DNA from: JBBRDU01 sp038230335
GTDB lineage: Bacteria > Verrucomicrobiota > Verrucomicrobiia > Chthoniobacterales > UBA10450
Assembly: GCA_038230335.1 (NCBI GenBank)
Contig: JBBRNL010000004.1
Coordinates: 319,483 to 383,482, forward strand
Direction: 5' to 3'
Length of the DNA: 64,000 bases
Shown here one piece after another: positions 24,553 to 32,518 of this stretch. A program made the position numbers and the translations under genes. The number at the start of each line of letters is the position of its first letter. The first letter of the stretch is position 1. The notes beneath the pieces were generated by a model. It was given only the letters and a program-made list of their open reading frames with translations. It was not told the DNA's origin and did no database searches.

Positions 24553-25611
24553 ATGATAATTCCCACCGAACCCATCGGCAGTATTCCCCGTCCGCTCTGG
24601 CTGATCGAAGCGTTTTCGGCCAACCATCCAGACGATGCCAAACTTCAGCCCCTCTACGAGAAGGCCATTCGCGACACGATCGAACAATTCGAAGCCACCG
24701 GCTCACCCGTCATCACCGACGGCGAGCAGAGAAAATATCACAATTTCGGAACGTACTGCGTGGACGGACTTGCGAACCTTGCTCCCGATGGATTCCAACT
24801 TCCATTCGTCAGTCACACGCGCCGATGGCCTCGCCTTCTGTCCGGCCCATTTCGCTATAAAAGATATGCCGACGAATTCCTCGACCTGGCCCGGAGCTTT
24901 GCCAAAGTGCCGGTCAAACAGGCCGTCATTTCGCCTTCAGCCTTGAGTCTCATGTATCCGGCCGACGGCATCGCGGATTACCCGCGTGAGCAATTTATTG
25001 ACGACCTTTTGCTCGAACACGTCAAGGAAGTGCGCCGTTGTCTTGAGAAAGGCGCGCACAAGGTGCAGGTCGATTTCACGGAGGCACGTCTGGCTGTTAA
25101 AATCAATCCCTCGGGCGAACTGTTGAACAGCTTTATCGATCTGAATAATCTGGGACTTGCCCAGTTCTCGGCCACGGAGCGTCAGCGCATCGGCGTCCAC
25201 ACTTGTCCGGGGGCCGACCGGGACTCCACCCACAGCGCCGATGTTGATTATGCGCAATTATTGCCCAGCTTATTCGAGTTGAAGGCTGGTCATTTTTATA
25301 TCGCGCTAGCCGGCGAAAAGGATCCTGAGCGCGTCTTGCACATCATCCGCGATTATCTGAAACCGGATCAACGCGCCTTCGTCGGGGTCATCGCGCCGAT
25401 CGACCCGCACATTGAAACGCCCGAGGAAGTTCGGGACCGCGTGCTCACCGCGGCCAAATACATCCCTCTCGCGCAACTCGGAACCACCGATGACTGCGGA
25501 TTTTCGCCATTTAGTGATGACACGTCCACCTCGCGCGAGACCGCTTTCGCCAAAATTCGGGCGCGTGTGCTCGGCACCGCTCTGGCCGCGGAAATTCTTG
25601 GAGCAACCTAG
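24553..25611 (+). CDS. MetE C-terminal-domain-like methyltransferase
   Basis: This 352-residue TIM-barrel protein is related to the catalytic C-terminal domain of cobalamin-independent methionine synthase. That domain moves a methyl group to a zinc-bound thiol. IPTEPIGSIPRP near the start, His216 and Cys218 in GVHTCPGAD, and Cys315 in TTDDCGFSPF match the zinc-ligand positions. There is no N-terminal folate-binding domain, so the methyl donor may differ (a corrinoid protein or other methyl carrier), or the protein may act as a lyase as in related uncharacterised members. Its stop overlaps the GTG start of a hybrid histidine kinase by one base, which is an unusual coupling. Confidence 0.82.
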   Translation: MIIPTEPIGSIPRPLWLIEAFSANHPDDAKLQPLYEKAIRDTIEQFEATGSPVITDGEQRKYHNFGTYCVDGLANLAPDGFQLPFVSHTRRWPRLLSGPFRYKRYADEFLDLARSFAKVPVKQAVISPSALSLMYPADGIADYPREQFIDDLLLEHVKEVRRCLEKGAHKVQVDFTEARLAVKINPSGELLNSFIDLNNLGLAQFSATERQRIGVHTCPGADRDSTHSADVDYAQLLPSLFELKAGHFYIALAGEKDPERVLHIIRDYLKPDQRAFVGVIAPIDPHIETPEEVRDRVLTAAKYIPLAQLGTTDDCGFSPFSDDTSTSRETAFAKIRARVLGTALAAEILGAT

Positions 25612-27326
25612 TGGCGGCCGGCAAAGAGGAAGAGCAGCGGCTGCGCTCCGCTGCCTTACAGACCTCCGACGCGATTCTGCGGATCCGCCATCGGGCGGAG
25701 CAGGAAATCCTTGCCGCCAAGGAAGCTCTCGAGAAAAAGACGGCCGAGCTTGCACTTTCTTTGTCGCTCCTGCGCGCCACTCTGGAGTCCACCACGGACG
25801 GCATCCTGGTCGTCGATCAAAACGGTGATGTCACCGACTTTAACGAACGGTTCCTCCAGATGTGGCAATTACCGCGCGACATGATGCGCCCGGGCGCGCG
25901 CGCGCAGCTTCTCGGTGTTGCCGCCGCCAAGCTGAAGGAGCCGGACCCATTTCTGGCTCGGACGAGGGAGATTTATGAATCCGCTCCGGAAGAGTCTTTT
26001 GATTTGATCGAGTTCATCGACGGCCGGGTTTTTGAACGGCTCTCCCGTATCCAATTGTTGAGCGGCAACCCGGTGGGACGCGTCTGGAGTTATCACGACG
26101 TGACCGGGCGCAAGCAAGCCGAGGCCGAGCGTGAACGATTGCTCATTAGCGAAAAAGAGGCGCGCGAACGGGCCGAGAGCGAAATGCGCATGAAGGATGA
26201 ATTCCTCGCCACCCTGTCGCACGAGCTTCGCACTCCGCTCAACGCCATCCTTGGATGGGCCAGCATCATTCGCGAAACCGATAAGCGAGACGAAATTATG
26301 GAAGGGCTCGAGGTCATCGAGCGAAACGCCCGCGCCCAGACTCAGATCATCGAGGACTTGCTCGACATGAGCCGCATTGTCTCGGGAAATGTGCGCCTCG
26401 ATGTTCAGCGGGTCGACCTGGTGGCCGTGATCAAGAGCGCCTTGGAATCAGTCAGGCCGATGGCGGGCGGCAAGGAGATCCGGCTGACCTCCGTGCTCGA
26501 TCCGTTGGCTGGCCTAATTTCCGGGGACCCCGCGCGGCTTCAGCAGGTGCTCTGGAACCTGCTCACCAACGCGATGAAATTTACGCCCAAAGGCGGTCGC
26601 GTTCACGTCGTTCTCGAACGGGTTAATTCCCACATCGAGATTAGTGTTGAGGATACTGGACAGGGCATCACTCCGGAGTTTCTCCCGCACGTATTCGATC
26701 GGTTTCGGCAGGCCGACGCCTCGACCACACGACAGCAACGCGGCCTCGGCCTCGGCCTCGCCATCGTCAAGAATCTGGCCGAACTTCATGGCGGCAGCGT
26801 TCGCGCCAAAAGCCCGGGATTAGATCAGGGATCGACCTTCATCATCGCCCTTCCTATCGCCAGCGCCCGTTTGGAGGCGGAACCGGATCGCCGCCATCCG
26901 CTCGGCGGATCCAGCGGCGAAGTGACCGATGCCATGCCCAACCTAACCGGTATCCGAGTTCTGGCTGTGGATGACGAAGCGGATGCCCGCGAACTGATCA
27001 AGCGCATCCTGTCGCGCTGCGGCGCCACCGTCGACACGGCCGGTTCCGGTGCGGACGCACTCGCCTCTTTCAAAAAAAATCAGCCGCACGTATTCATCAC
27101 AGACATCGGCATGCCAGGCGAAGATGGATACGCGGTCATTCGCAGAGTGCGACAACTGGGAGAGAGCGACGGAGGCAATGTCCCCGCCATCGCCTTAACT
27201 GCTTTTGCCCGTTCCGAAGACCGTCGACGGGCCATCATGAGCGGCTTCCAAATGCACGTGGCCAAACCGGTTGAACCATCCGAACTCATTGCCATGGTGG
27301 CGAGCCTGGCCAAACGCACTGGCTGA
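25611..27326 (+). CDS. Soluble hybrid histidine kinase (PAS-HisKA-HATPase-REC)
   Basis: This 571-residue cytoplasmic sensor kinase has no membrane helix. A helical N-terminus (residues 1-55) precedes a PAS domain (TLESTTDGILVVDQNGDVTD). HisKA carries the phospho-accepting His204 in TLSHELRTPLNAILGW. The ATPase domain has NLLTNAMKFTPKGG, the G1 box VEDTGQGI and GLGLGLAIVKNLAELHGG. A C-terminal receiver has RVLAVDDEAD and the phospho-acceptor Asp in FITDIGMPGEDGY. The GTG start is chosen because it overlaps the upstream stop (TAGTG). Co-translation with the MetE-like enzyme suggests the kinase senses that pathway; the output partner is not seen. Confidence 0.93.
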   Translation: MAAGKEEEQRLRSAALQTSDAILRIRHRAEQEILAAKEALEKKTAELALSLSLLRATLESTTDGILVVDQNGDVTDFNERFLQMWQLPRDMMRPGARAQLLGVAAAKLKEPDPFLARTREIYESAPEESFDLIEFIDGRVFERLSRIQLLSGNPVGRVWSYHDVTGRKQAEAERERLLISEKEARERAESEMRMKDEFLATLSHELRTPLNAILGWASIIRETDKRDEIMEGLEVIERNARAQTQIIEDLLDMSRIVSGNVRLDVQRVDLVAVIKSALESVRPMAGGKEIRLTSVLDPLAGLISGDPARLQQVLWNLLTNAMKFTPKGGRVHVVLERVNSHIEISVEDTGQGITPEFLPHVFDRFRQADASTTRQQRGLGLGLAIVKNLAELHGGSVRAKSPGLDQGSTFIIALPIASARLEAEPDRRHPLGGSSGEVTDAMPNLTGIRVLAVDDEADARELIKRILSRCGATVDTAGSGADALASFKKNQPHVFITDIGMPGEDGYAVIRRVRQLGESDGGNVPAIALTAFARSEDRRRAIMSGFQMHVAKPVEPSELIAMVASLAKRTG

Positions 27327-27335
27327 TTCCGCTGG

Positions 27336-27356
27336 GCCGCGCCGTGGCGGCTTTTT
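27336..27356 (+). terminator. Rho-independent terminator after the hybrid kinase
   Basis: GCCGC at 27336-27340 pairs with GCGGC at 27347-27351 around the loop GCCGTG, and a run of five T follows at once. It lies ten bases past the kinase stop, in the gap before the converging PQQ-like gene. Confidence 0.65.
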
Positions 27357-27358
27357 CG

Positions 27359-29353
27359 TTAGTCTCCACCCTGTCCCACAAACCGTTTTCGACCGACCGT
27401 AAAAGTCGCCGAGGTAACCGCGCTGTCCCGGTAGCCACTCTTCGTCGCCCGGGCCTTCACCACAGCCGACGAGGTCAGCTTAACTGGAGAGAGATAGAGG
27501 GCTGAGCTGCCCGAGGGGTTCGTCCCGTCTGTGGTGTAACGGATCGTGGTGAGCGCAGTGCTGGCGCTCAAAGTCACCTTGACTTTCTTCCCATAAACAC
27601 CGCCGCCCGGCGCAATGAGTGGAGCAGACAATTGTGGCGTTGGCGTTGGAGTTGGCGTTGGAGTTGGCGTTGGAGTTGGAGTTGGAGTTGGAGTTGGCGT
27701 TGGAGTTGGAGTTGGCGTTGGTGTTGGCGTTGGTGTCGGAGTCGGCAACAGACCGAAAACAGCAACGCCTGCCGTCGCACCCACGTAGACTTTCCCGTTT
27801 GCCACCGTCGGCACGGCAAATTTGGTTAAGGCACCAAACTGATCCCGCGTATTCGTCCCGTTCCCACTGTTATAAAGTTCGCGCCCTACATCCGCCGCAT
27901 CATAAGCATGCAAAACGCCGATCGAAGCTCGTTCCAAGGCCCAAACAATCCCGTCGCTGCTTCCGTTTGCCGAAATACTCGGCGTCGTCCCGGGAAACGC
28001 GTAGACCAGCTGCGTCGTGGAACTGGCGAAAGCGGCCAGCCGCGCATTGGCAAAATCGAACGCCTTCAGAAAATCGTTGACCGCTCCAAAATAGAGCCGT
28101 CCATTGAAGAAGGCTGGCGCGCCGAATTCTCCGCGGTCGTGATGTAACGCGTCGGGCAGGTCTTGGTAGATAGTGCCGTTGTTCGAAGCCGGATCGAACT
28201 TTCCCATGTTGTCCCGGTCCACGATGTAAATGTGCGCATCCTTGCCCGCGCCCACCGCAAGATGCCGCACGATGCCGTTCGCATCGGTCATGTCGGGTAG
28301 CACCACTGGCCCGCCCGAACCCAGATCCACATCGGCGGCTGAAGCACTCACCGTGTTGGAAGGGGTCCAAAAGTCTTCCACCTCGAGCGCCGACAGGGAC
28401 GGTCGCAGTTTCACGAAGCAATTCCCGAAATCTCCCAGGCTCGGAAAGCCGTTCGCATCCGTGGTCGTTTCAAAGGTGCCGTTGCCATTCATTGCGTAAA
28501 TAAATCCATCCGGGTCAACCGCTGGAGCCGCCCCGGACGACCAGATAGCTCCTTCGCTGCCGTTCGGTGTAAGATTTAAGACGCTCACACTCGTTAGGGT
28601 CTTTTCATCAAAACCGATCACCCATGCCGTATAAGGACGAGTGTCGCAGTGGGACGCCCACGTCGTGTAAACAACGCCCCCACTCAGAACGAGACCGGCC
28701 CGTTCCAAATACTGTTTGGGATCAAAAACGACGTTGCCGCCCACACTGTTGTCGCCCGTGCCCGGATAACTCGCACTGATCGAGACTGGGCCACCGAACT
28801 CCTCCGCGCCGGACGCCAGATCCAGAGCATGCAACCGTTGAAAATAGGTTCCGCCGGCATCCTTGCTCATGGCCACGACGTAGATCGTTCCGCTCGGCCC
28901 GATCGCTCGATCGATCACGGGCGTCGCCGTGATTCCCAGCTCCGGCGTTAGATCTCCGCAACCCAATGGGTCCGACGGAACTTCTCCGGGTAGGAGCATG
29001 GATCTCTGCCAAAGAACCGCTCCCGTGTCCGCATCGCAGGCATAGACCGTGTCATGCTCCGTCACCGCATACATCACATCGCGCAGGCCGAGACCCACCA
29101 TATCCAAGGCCGAGACGACGAGCGGTTGCGCGTAAACCTGCCCATCAACGGGGACCAGGAAAAGTTTTCCGAAATTCGCCGCATTCACATTGGCCGGAGT
29201 GAGCACAATTTCCGCAAGATTCTGTCCCGTTCGAGCTAGGTCATTATGCCAGGTCAATACATCCGCGCCTTGCGCAGCGGTCGCGCCCGCTGCGACAAGC
29301 CCAAGGCCTGATGATAGCGCGCGGGCGAATCTTTGCCGAAACCGCGAGCGCAT
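27359..29353 (-). CDS. Secreted PQQ-like beta-propeller protein with chitobiase-type C-terminal domain
   Basis: This is a 664-residue exported protein. A signal peptide (SSGLGLVAAGATAAQGA) is followed by a propeller of about 480 residues with quinoprotein-like blades (VLTWHNDLARTGQN, VYACDADTGAVLWQRS, GVVYTTWASHCDTRPYTAWV, KVYVGATAGVAVFGLLP). A long Thr-Pro repeat linker follows, then a domain of about 75 residues with VKVTLSASTALTTIRYTTDG and VKARATKSGY, the chitobiase/beta-hexosaminidase C-terminal type. It probably acts on or binds polysaccharide at the cell surface; enzymatic activity and real PQQ binding are unproven. The linker is encoded by a hexanucleotide microsatellite. Confidence 0.85.
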   Translation of the reverse strand: MRSRFRQRFARALSSGLGLVAAGATAAQGADVLTWHNDLARTGQNLAEIVLTPANVNAANFGKLFLVPVDGQVYAQPLVVSALDMVGLGLRDVMYAVTEHDTVYACDADTGAVLWQRSMLLPGEVPSDPLGCGDLTPELGITATPVIDRAIGPSGTIYVVAMSKDAGGTYFQRLHALDLASGAEEFGGPVSISASYPGTGDNSVGGNVVFDPKQYLERAGLVLSGGVVYTTWASHCDTRPYTAWVIGFDEKTLTSVSVLNLTPNGSEGAIWSSGAAPAVDPDGFIYAMNGNGTFETTTDANGFPSLGDFGNCFVKLRPSLSALEVEDFWTPSNTVSASAADVDLGSGGPVVLPDMTDANGIVRHLAVGAGKDAHIYIVDRDNMGKFDPASNNGTIYQDLPDALHHDRGEFGAPAFFNGRLYFGAVNDFLKAFDFANARLAAFASSTTQLVYAFPGTTPSISANGSSDGIVWALERASIGVLHAYDAADVGRELYNSGNGTNTRDQFGALTKFAVPTVANGKVYVGATAGVAVFGLLPTPTPTPTPTPTPTPTPTPTPTPTPTPTPTPTPTPTPQLSAPLIAPGGGVYGKKVKVTLSASTALTTIRYTTDGTNPSGSSALYLSPVKLTSSAVVKARATKSGYRDSAVTSATFTVGRKRFVGQGGD
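27636..27745 (-). repeat. Hexanucleotide microsatellite encoding a Thr-Pro linker
   Basis: On the plus strand about eighteen units of GTTGGA/GTTGGC/GTTGGT follow each other almost without break. They encode (Thr-Pro)n in the minus-strand propeller gene. The unit is six bases, so changes in copy number keep the frame and would only lengthen or shorten the linker. Confidence 0.85.
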
Positions 29354-29483
29354 CCTCCTTTCGTAACTGATTCATCCCCTGTTTAAAAGCCAAACTCACG
29401 GCTTCCGAGACGCATTTTTGTCCTTAAATCTCTTCCGCCTACATCGTTAGGCCCCTATGATCATGGGCAGCAAAAGAAAGCTT

Positions 29484-30077
29484 ATGAACAAACGTATCAT
29501 TCTGGCGGGTCTCTTCGGCGGAATCGCCATGTTCATCTGGACATCCATTGCGCACATGTTGCCGCTCGGCGAAGCGGGCATTCGCGAAATGCCAAACGAA
29601 GCGACCACCATGGCCGCGCTTCAGAGCAGCCTGGGCAACAATCGCGGGCTCTACATTTTTCCCGGACCCGGCCTCGGGCCGAACCCGACCCGAGAGGCCA
29701 GGAGTGAAGCAATGAAGCACATGAGCGAGAAAATCGCTCACAATCCTTCTGGCATTTTCATGTATCATCCGGCCGGGCGAACGCTCAACCTGGCGTCCCT
29801 TTTGGGAACGGAGTTCGCGACGGAACTTCTGGAATCCTTTCTCGTGATTTACCTTCTCGCTCAGACGCGCCTCAACACCTTTGGGGGAAGGCTCGGTTTC
29901 GTCATTGTTGCCGGAATCGTTGCTGCCCTCGCTACCAACGTTTCCTATTGGAACTGGTATGGCTTCCCTGCGCGCTACACTGCCGCCTATATGTTTAGCC
30001 AGATTGTAGGGTTTTTTATCGTCGGCCTTATCGCTGCGCTCGCTTTCCGAAATACACGTGCGGCCACCGACCGCTAA
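29484..30077 (+). CDS. Conserved small membrane protein, unknown function
   Basis: This protein of about 197 residues has four membrane helices: ILAGLFGGIAMFIWTSIAHM, then LESFLVIYLLAQ, VIVAGIVAALATNVSYWN and IVGFFIVGLIAALAFR. A periplasmic or cytosolic loop of about 75 residues with REMPNEATTMAAL and GLYIFPGPGLGPNPT separates the first two. The pattern H-x-LPLG, NEA and GLYIFP looks conserved, but I cannot name the family. The start MNKRIILAG fits the first helix. A TCGTTAGGC motif lies at 29444 in the leader. Confidence 0.65.
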   Translation: MNKRIILAGLFGGIAMFIWTSIAHMLPLGEAGIREMPNEATTMAALQSSLGNNRGLYIFPGPGLGPNPTREARSEAMKHMSEKIAHNPSGIFMYHPAGRTLNLASLLGTEFATELLESFLVIYLLAQTRLNTFGGRLGFVIVAGIVAALATNVSYWNWYGFPARYTAAYMFSQIVGFFIVGLIAALAFRNTRAATDR

Positions 30078-30102
30078 ACGCGCATGCCTCGAAACTGTGG
30101 CC

Positions 30103-30252
30103 ATGGGCAGCCCCACTGAGATGCGGAGACTCGTCACATTGGTCGCTTCACTCGCCATCGCCGTTCTCTTGAGCGATTGCGCGACCACCGACACTAAACT
30201 TGGCATCACGACAAACGAAGGTCCGCGGACTCAGGAGACGCTGAGTCGTTAG
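30103..30252 (+). CDS. Small lipoprotein
   Basis: This 49-residue protein has the export signal MRRLVTLVASLAIAVLLSDC, whose LLSDC end is a good lipobox. Only about 24 residues remain after lipidation (ATTDTKLGITTNEGPRTQET). It could be an entericidin-like peptide. The start may be at the Met six codons later (30121). The final codons and stop (AGT CGT TAG) form part of a TCGTTAGGC motif. Confidence 0.5.
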   Translation: MGSPTEMRRLVTLVASLAIAVLLSDCATTDTKLGITTNEGPRTQETLSR

Positions 30253-30395
30253 GCTTTATCAGCAGAGCAGGCATCGCCCGCATCTTGTCGCAAGGATCGA
30301 ACTCTCCGGAATTCCACCGCTCATTTCTTCCATCCGAAATTGGCGATCCGCATTTCTTCCTCCATCTTCTCTTCCGTTCCCGCTTCCACATACCC

Positions 30396-30848
30396 ATGGC
30401 CAAAGCAAAACACACAAAGCGCCGTTTCCTCGCCCGCCATTCGTTGAGCCTGGTCGCGATCGGTCTCCTCATCGTGTGGTTGGTCGGCTACCATTTCCTC
30501 GATCCGAAAACCCACCTCGGCTCGTTTTTCGGCAACGCCATCGCGGACTGGAGCGGATCCGTCGTCATTATCCTGGGGACAAAGTTCCTCTACGAAGTCG
30601 GTTCGGCGGAGAGCCGGCCGGTCAGAGGGAGAGAGCGTTTTCGCTGGCTCGACTTCCTGCACCGACACTCCCTCCTCCTCTTTCTCCTCATCACCGGGAT
30701 CGGCTGGACCATTCTGTTCATCAGGATGGACAACGACAGCAAGTGGGGTCAGGTCGTCGGCAACATTGTTTCCGAATGGGTTCAGATGGCTGGCCTTGTC
30801 TTCCTCACGAAACGTCTCATCGAGATTGGTTCCAAGGAAAGTCGTTAG
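30396..30848 (+). CDS. Four-helix membrane protein made of two repeated halves
   Basis: This 150-residue inner-membrane protein consists of two similar halves. The first reads RHSLSLVAIGLLIVWLVGY, then LGSFFGNAIADWSGSVVIIL, then EVGSAESR. The second reads HRHSLLLFLLITGIGWTILF, then GQVVGNIVSEWVQMAGLVFL, then EIGSKESR. Each half has two helices, a G-N-[AI]-[AV]-[SD]-[DE]-W motif and a GS-x-ESR end. The start MAKAKHTKRR gives a basic cytoplasmic N-terminus. The function is unknown. The stop is embedded in a TCGTTAGGC motif. Confidence 0.7.
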   Translation: MAKAKHTKRRFLARHSLSLVAIGLLIVWLVGYHFLDPKTHLGSFFGNAIADWSGSVVIILGTKFLYEVGSAESRPVRGRERFRWLDFLHRHSLLLFLLITGIGWTILFIRMDNDSKWGQVVGNIVSEWVQMAGLVFLTKRLIEIGSKESR

Positions 30849-30876
30849 GCGTTTTCCTCATTTTCAGTTCTTTAAA

Positions 30877-31695
30877 ATGAGTTCTTCCTTCACCGAGTTC
30901 GAACACGAAGGCTGGCAGCGTGTCGCCGACAAATACGACTCCATTTGGGCCGGGTCGACGCGCCAGTTTATTTCGCCTCTGCTCGATGCCGCCGACATTC
31001 GCCCGGGTCTGTCCGTTCTGGATGTCGGGAGCGGCCCGGGCTACGTCGCCGCCGCCGCGCACAATCGTGGCGCGTCGCTCACCGGTCTCGACTTCTCCGC
31101 TGCCATGATCGCGATCGCTACCCGGATGTTTCCGGCTATCGAATTTCGTGAAGGAGATGCGCAAAACCCTCCTTTTGCCGACGCGACTTTTGACCGTGTC
31201 GTGGCCAACTTCGCCTTGCTCCATTTGGCCGACCCCGAGCGGGCCGCATCCGAGGCTTTTCGCGTGCTGAAGCCAGGAGGGAGATTTGGCTTCACCGTCT
31301 GGGGGCCGGCCGCGGAGAGTCCTTACGCGAAAATAATCGACGATGCCGTGGAGGCTTATGCCGACGTCGCCGTGGATCTCCCGACTGGTCCACCCCATCA
31401 TTTGTTTGTTGGGCGCAACGGTTTTCGCGAGGCGATGGAACGCGCCGGATTCGATGGAGACTCTCTCGTCTTCAATCTTCACACGATCGAATGGAATGTG
31501 CCGACCGCTCGCTACATCTTCGACGCCGAACGCCACGCCGGCGTGCGCACCGCCGGATTATTGGCGCGCCAGACACCCGAGAAACTGAACGCCATCCAAT
31601 CCGCTATCGAAATCGCCGTGCGATCTTTCGCTAAAGGATCCGCATTCTCCATCCCGAAAGCGGCCTACATCGTGGTAGTCTCGAAGCCGGGTTGA
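30877..31695 (+). CDS. Class I SAM-dependent methyltransferase (UbiE/Methyltransf_11 type)
   Basis: This soluble enzyme of about 272 residues transfers methyl from SAM to an unknown small molecule. Motif I is VLDVGSGPGYVAAAA, followed by LTGLDFSAAMIAIA, the acidic-pocket segment EGDAQNPPFADATFDRVV and RVLKPGGRFGFTVWGP. The N-terminal WQRVADKYDSIWAG matches UbiE-like and phthiotriol-type methyltransferases. The start MSSSFTEF is chosen from the position of this segment. It follows the four-helix membrane protein by 28 bases and could share its transcript. Confidence 0.9.
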   Translation: MSSSFTEFEHEGWQRVADKYDSIWAGSTRQFISPLLDAADIRPGLSVLDVGSGPGYVAAAAHNRGASLTGLDFSAAMIAIATRMFPAIEFREGDAQNPPFADATFDRVVANFALLHLADPERAASEAFRVLKPGGRFGFTVWGPAAESPYAKIIDDAVEAYADVAVDLPTGPPHHLFVGRNGFREAMERAGFDGDSLVFNLHTIEWNVPTARYIFDAERHAGVRTAGLLARQTPEKLNAIQSAIEIAVRSFAKGSAFSIPKAAYIVVVSKPG

Positions 31696-31724
31696 TCCTG
31701 GAGTCCTCCGATGCTTCTTCCGAT

Positions 31725-31928
31725 CTACCTTCTCCCAATCGACGGATCGGCCGCTTGCAATTGCTCCGCGGGCTGAGTCCTGGTCGCCCTCGACAAATCC
31801 TTCTGTGTCACTGTTCTCTTCGTTGGGTCCGTGTTGGAAGCCGTCGCGGTCGACGACTGGTTGGCGCAGCCGATCAGGATAAATGGAAAAGATACGACTA
31901 CGATGATGGCTGGCAGGAGGGTCTTCAT
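31725..31928 (-). CDS. Small lipoprotein
   Basis: This 67-residue protein has the signal LLPAIIVVVSFPFILIGC, a clear LIGC lipobox. The mature part is short and polar (NQSSTATASNTDPTKRTVTQ, ending PSIGRR), likely disordered. No family is recognised. It converges on the methyltransferase gene. Confidence 0.5.
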   Translation of the reverse strand: MKTLLPAIIVVVSFPFILIGCANQSSTATASNTDPTKRTVTQKDLSRATRTQPAEQLQAADPSIGRR

Positions 31929-32001
31929 AGCCAACGCTAAGCCCCCGTCACCGTTTCACGCAAACAAGGAGGAACACCGACGTCGCCCATCCGTTGCGTT
32001 C

Positions 32002-32367
32002 CTATTTATAGATCCACAAGAGCGTGAACGGCAAAAGAGTGCCTATGATCAAACAGATCGTCGCGACCAGCGGCTGCCGGCTAAAGCGGTAGGCCATGAT
32101 GACCCCGATCACCGTCGTCATCACGAGCCCCAAAGCAGTCGCAAACATAAAGTAGCGCACTGGCGCCGGACTGGAGCGTTGGGTCGGCGGGATATGCGCG
32201 TCCTTGTGAATATCCGACAAGATGTAGAGCGCGCGCGGAGCGACGTACCCGTTTTTCGTCGATTGATGCCAATTAAAAATCTGCCACGAGCCGGTCACGG
32301 CAAAGAAGATCAACATCGGTGCAAACAGGCAACCGAGGTAAAGATGGAAGCGACGAAGCAATCTCAT
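32002..32367 (-). CDS. PepSY-associated membrane protein
   Basis: This 121-residue protein begins with RRFHLYLGCLFAPMLIFFAV and TGSWQIFNWHQ, the first-helix signature of PepSY-associated membrane proteins. Two further helices follow (FMFATALGLVMTTVIGVIMA and LVATICLIIGTLLPFTLLWI). Full PepSY-TM proteins also carry large PepSY domains and often sit beside TonB receptors for iron uptake; here only a reduced core remains. It may be a minimal family member. Confidence 0.75.
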   Translation of the reverse strand: MRLLRRFHLYLGCLFAPMLIFFAVTGSWQIFNWHQSTKNGYVAPRALYILSDIHKDAHIPPTQRSSPAPVRYFMFATALGLVMTTVIGVIMAYRFSRQPLVATICLIIGTLLPFTLLWIYK

Positions 32368-32518
32368 AGCGAGGAGGCTGGCGCCTTTATAGAGAACAAC
32401 CTCGCCGCATCCGAGGAGAAATTATTTTCGGCCCGCTTTTCCTGCCTTTTTAGTTTTTTCAACCTGTCTCGCTCTTTAACCTTCCCCTCGCCTGTCGCCA
32501 TCGTTAGGCTTTTGCCCC

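Noticed and set aside
27636..27745. Possible CRISPR array
   Set aside because: The repeat unit is six bases with no spacers and lies in a coding frame; no cas gene is in the window.
27619..27829. Long plus-strand frames rich in Leu-Glu or Trp-Arg-Trp
   Set aside because: They are mirror readings of the GTTGGN microsatellite in the minus-strand propeller gene and have repetitive nonsense composition.
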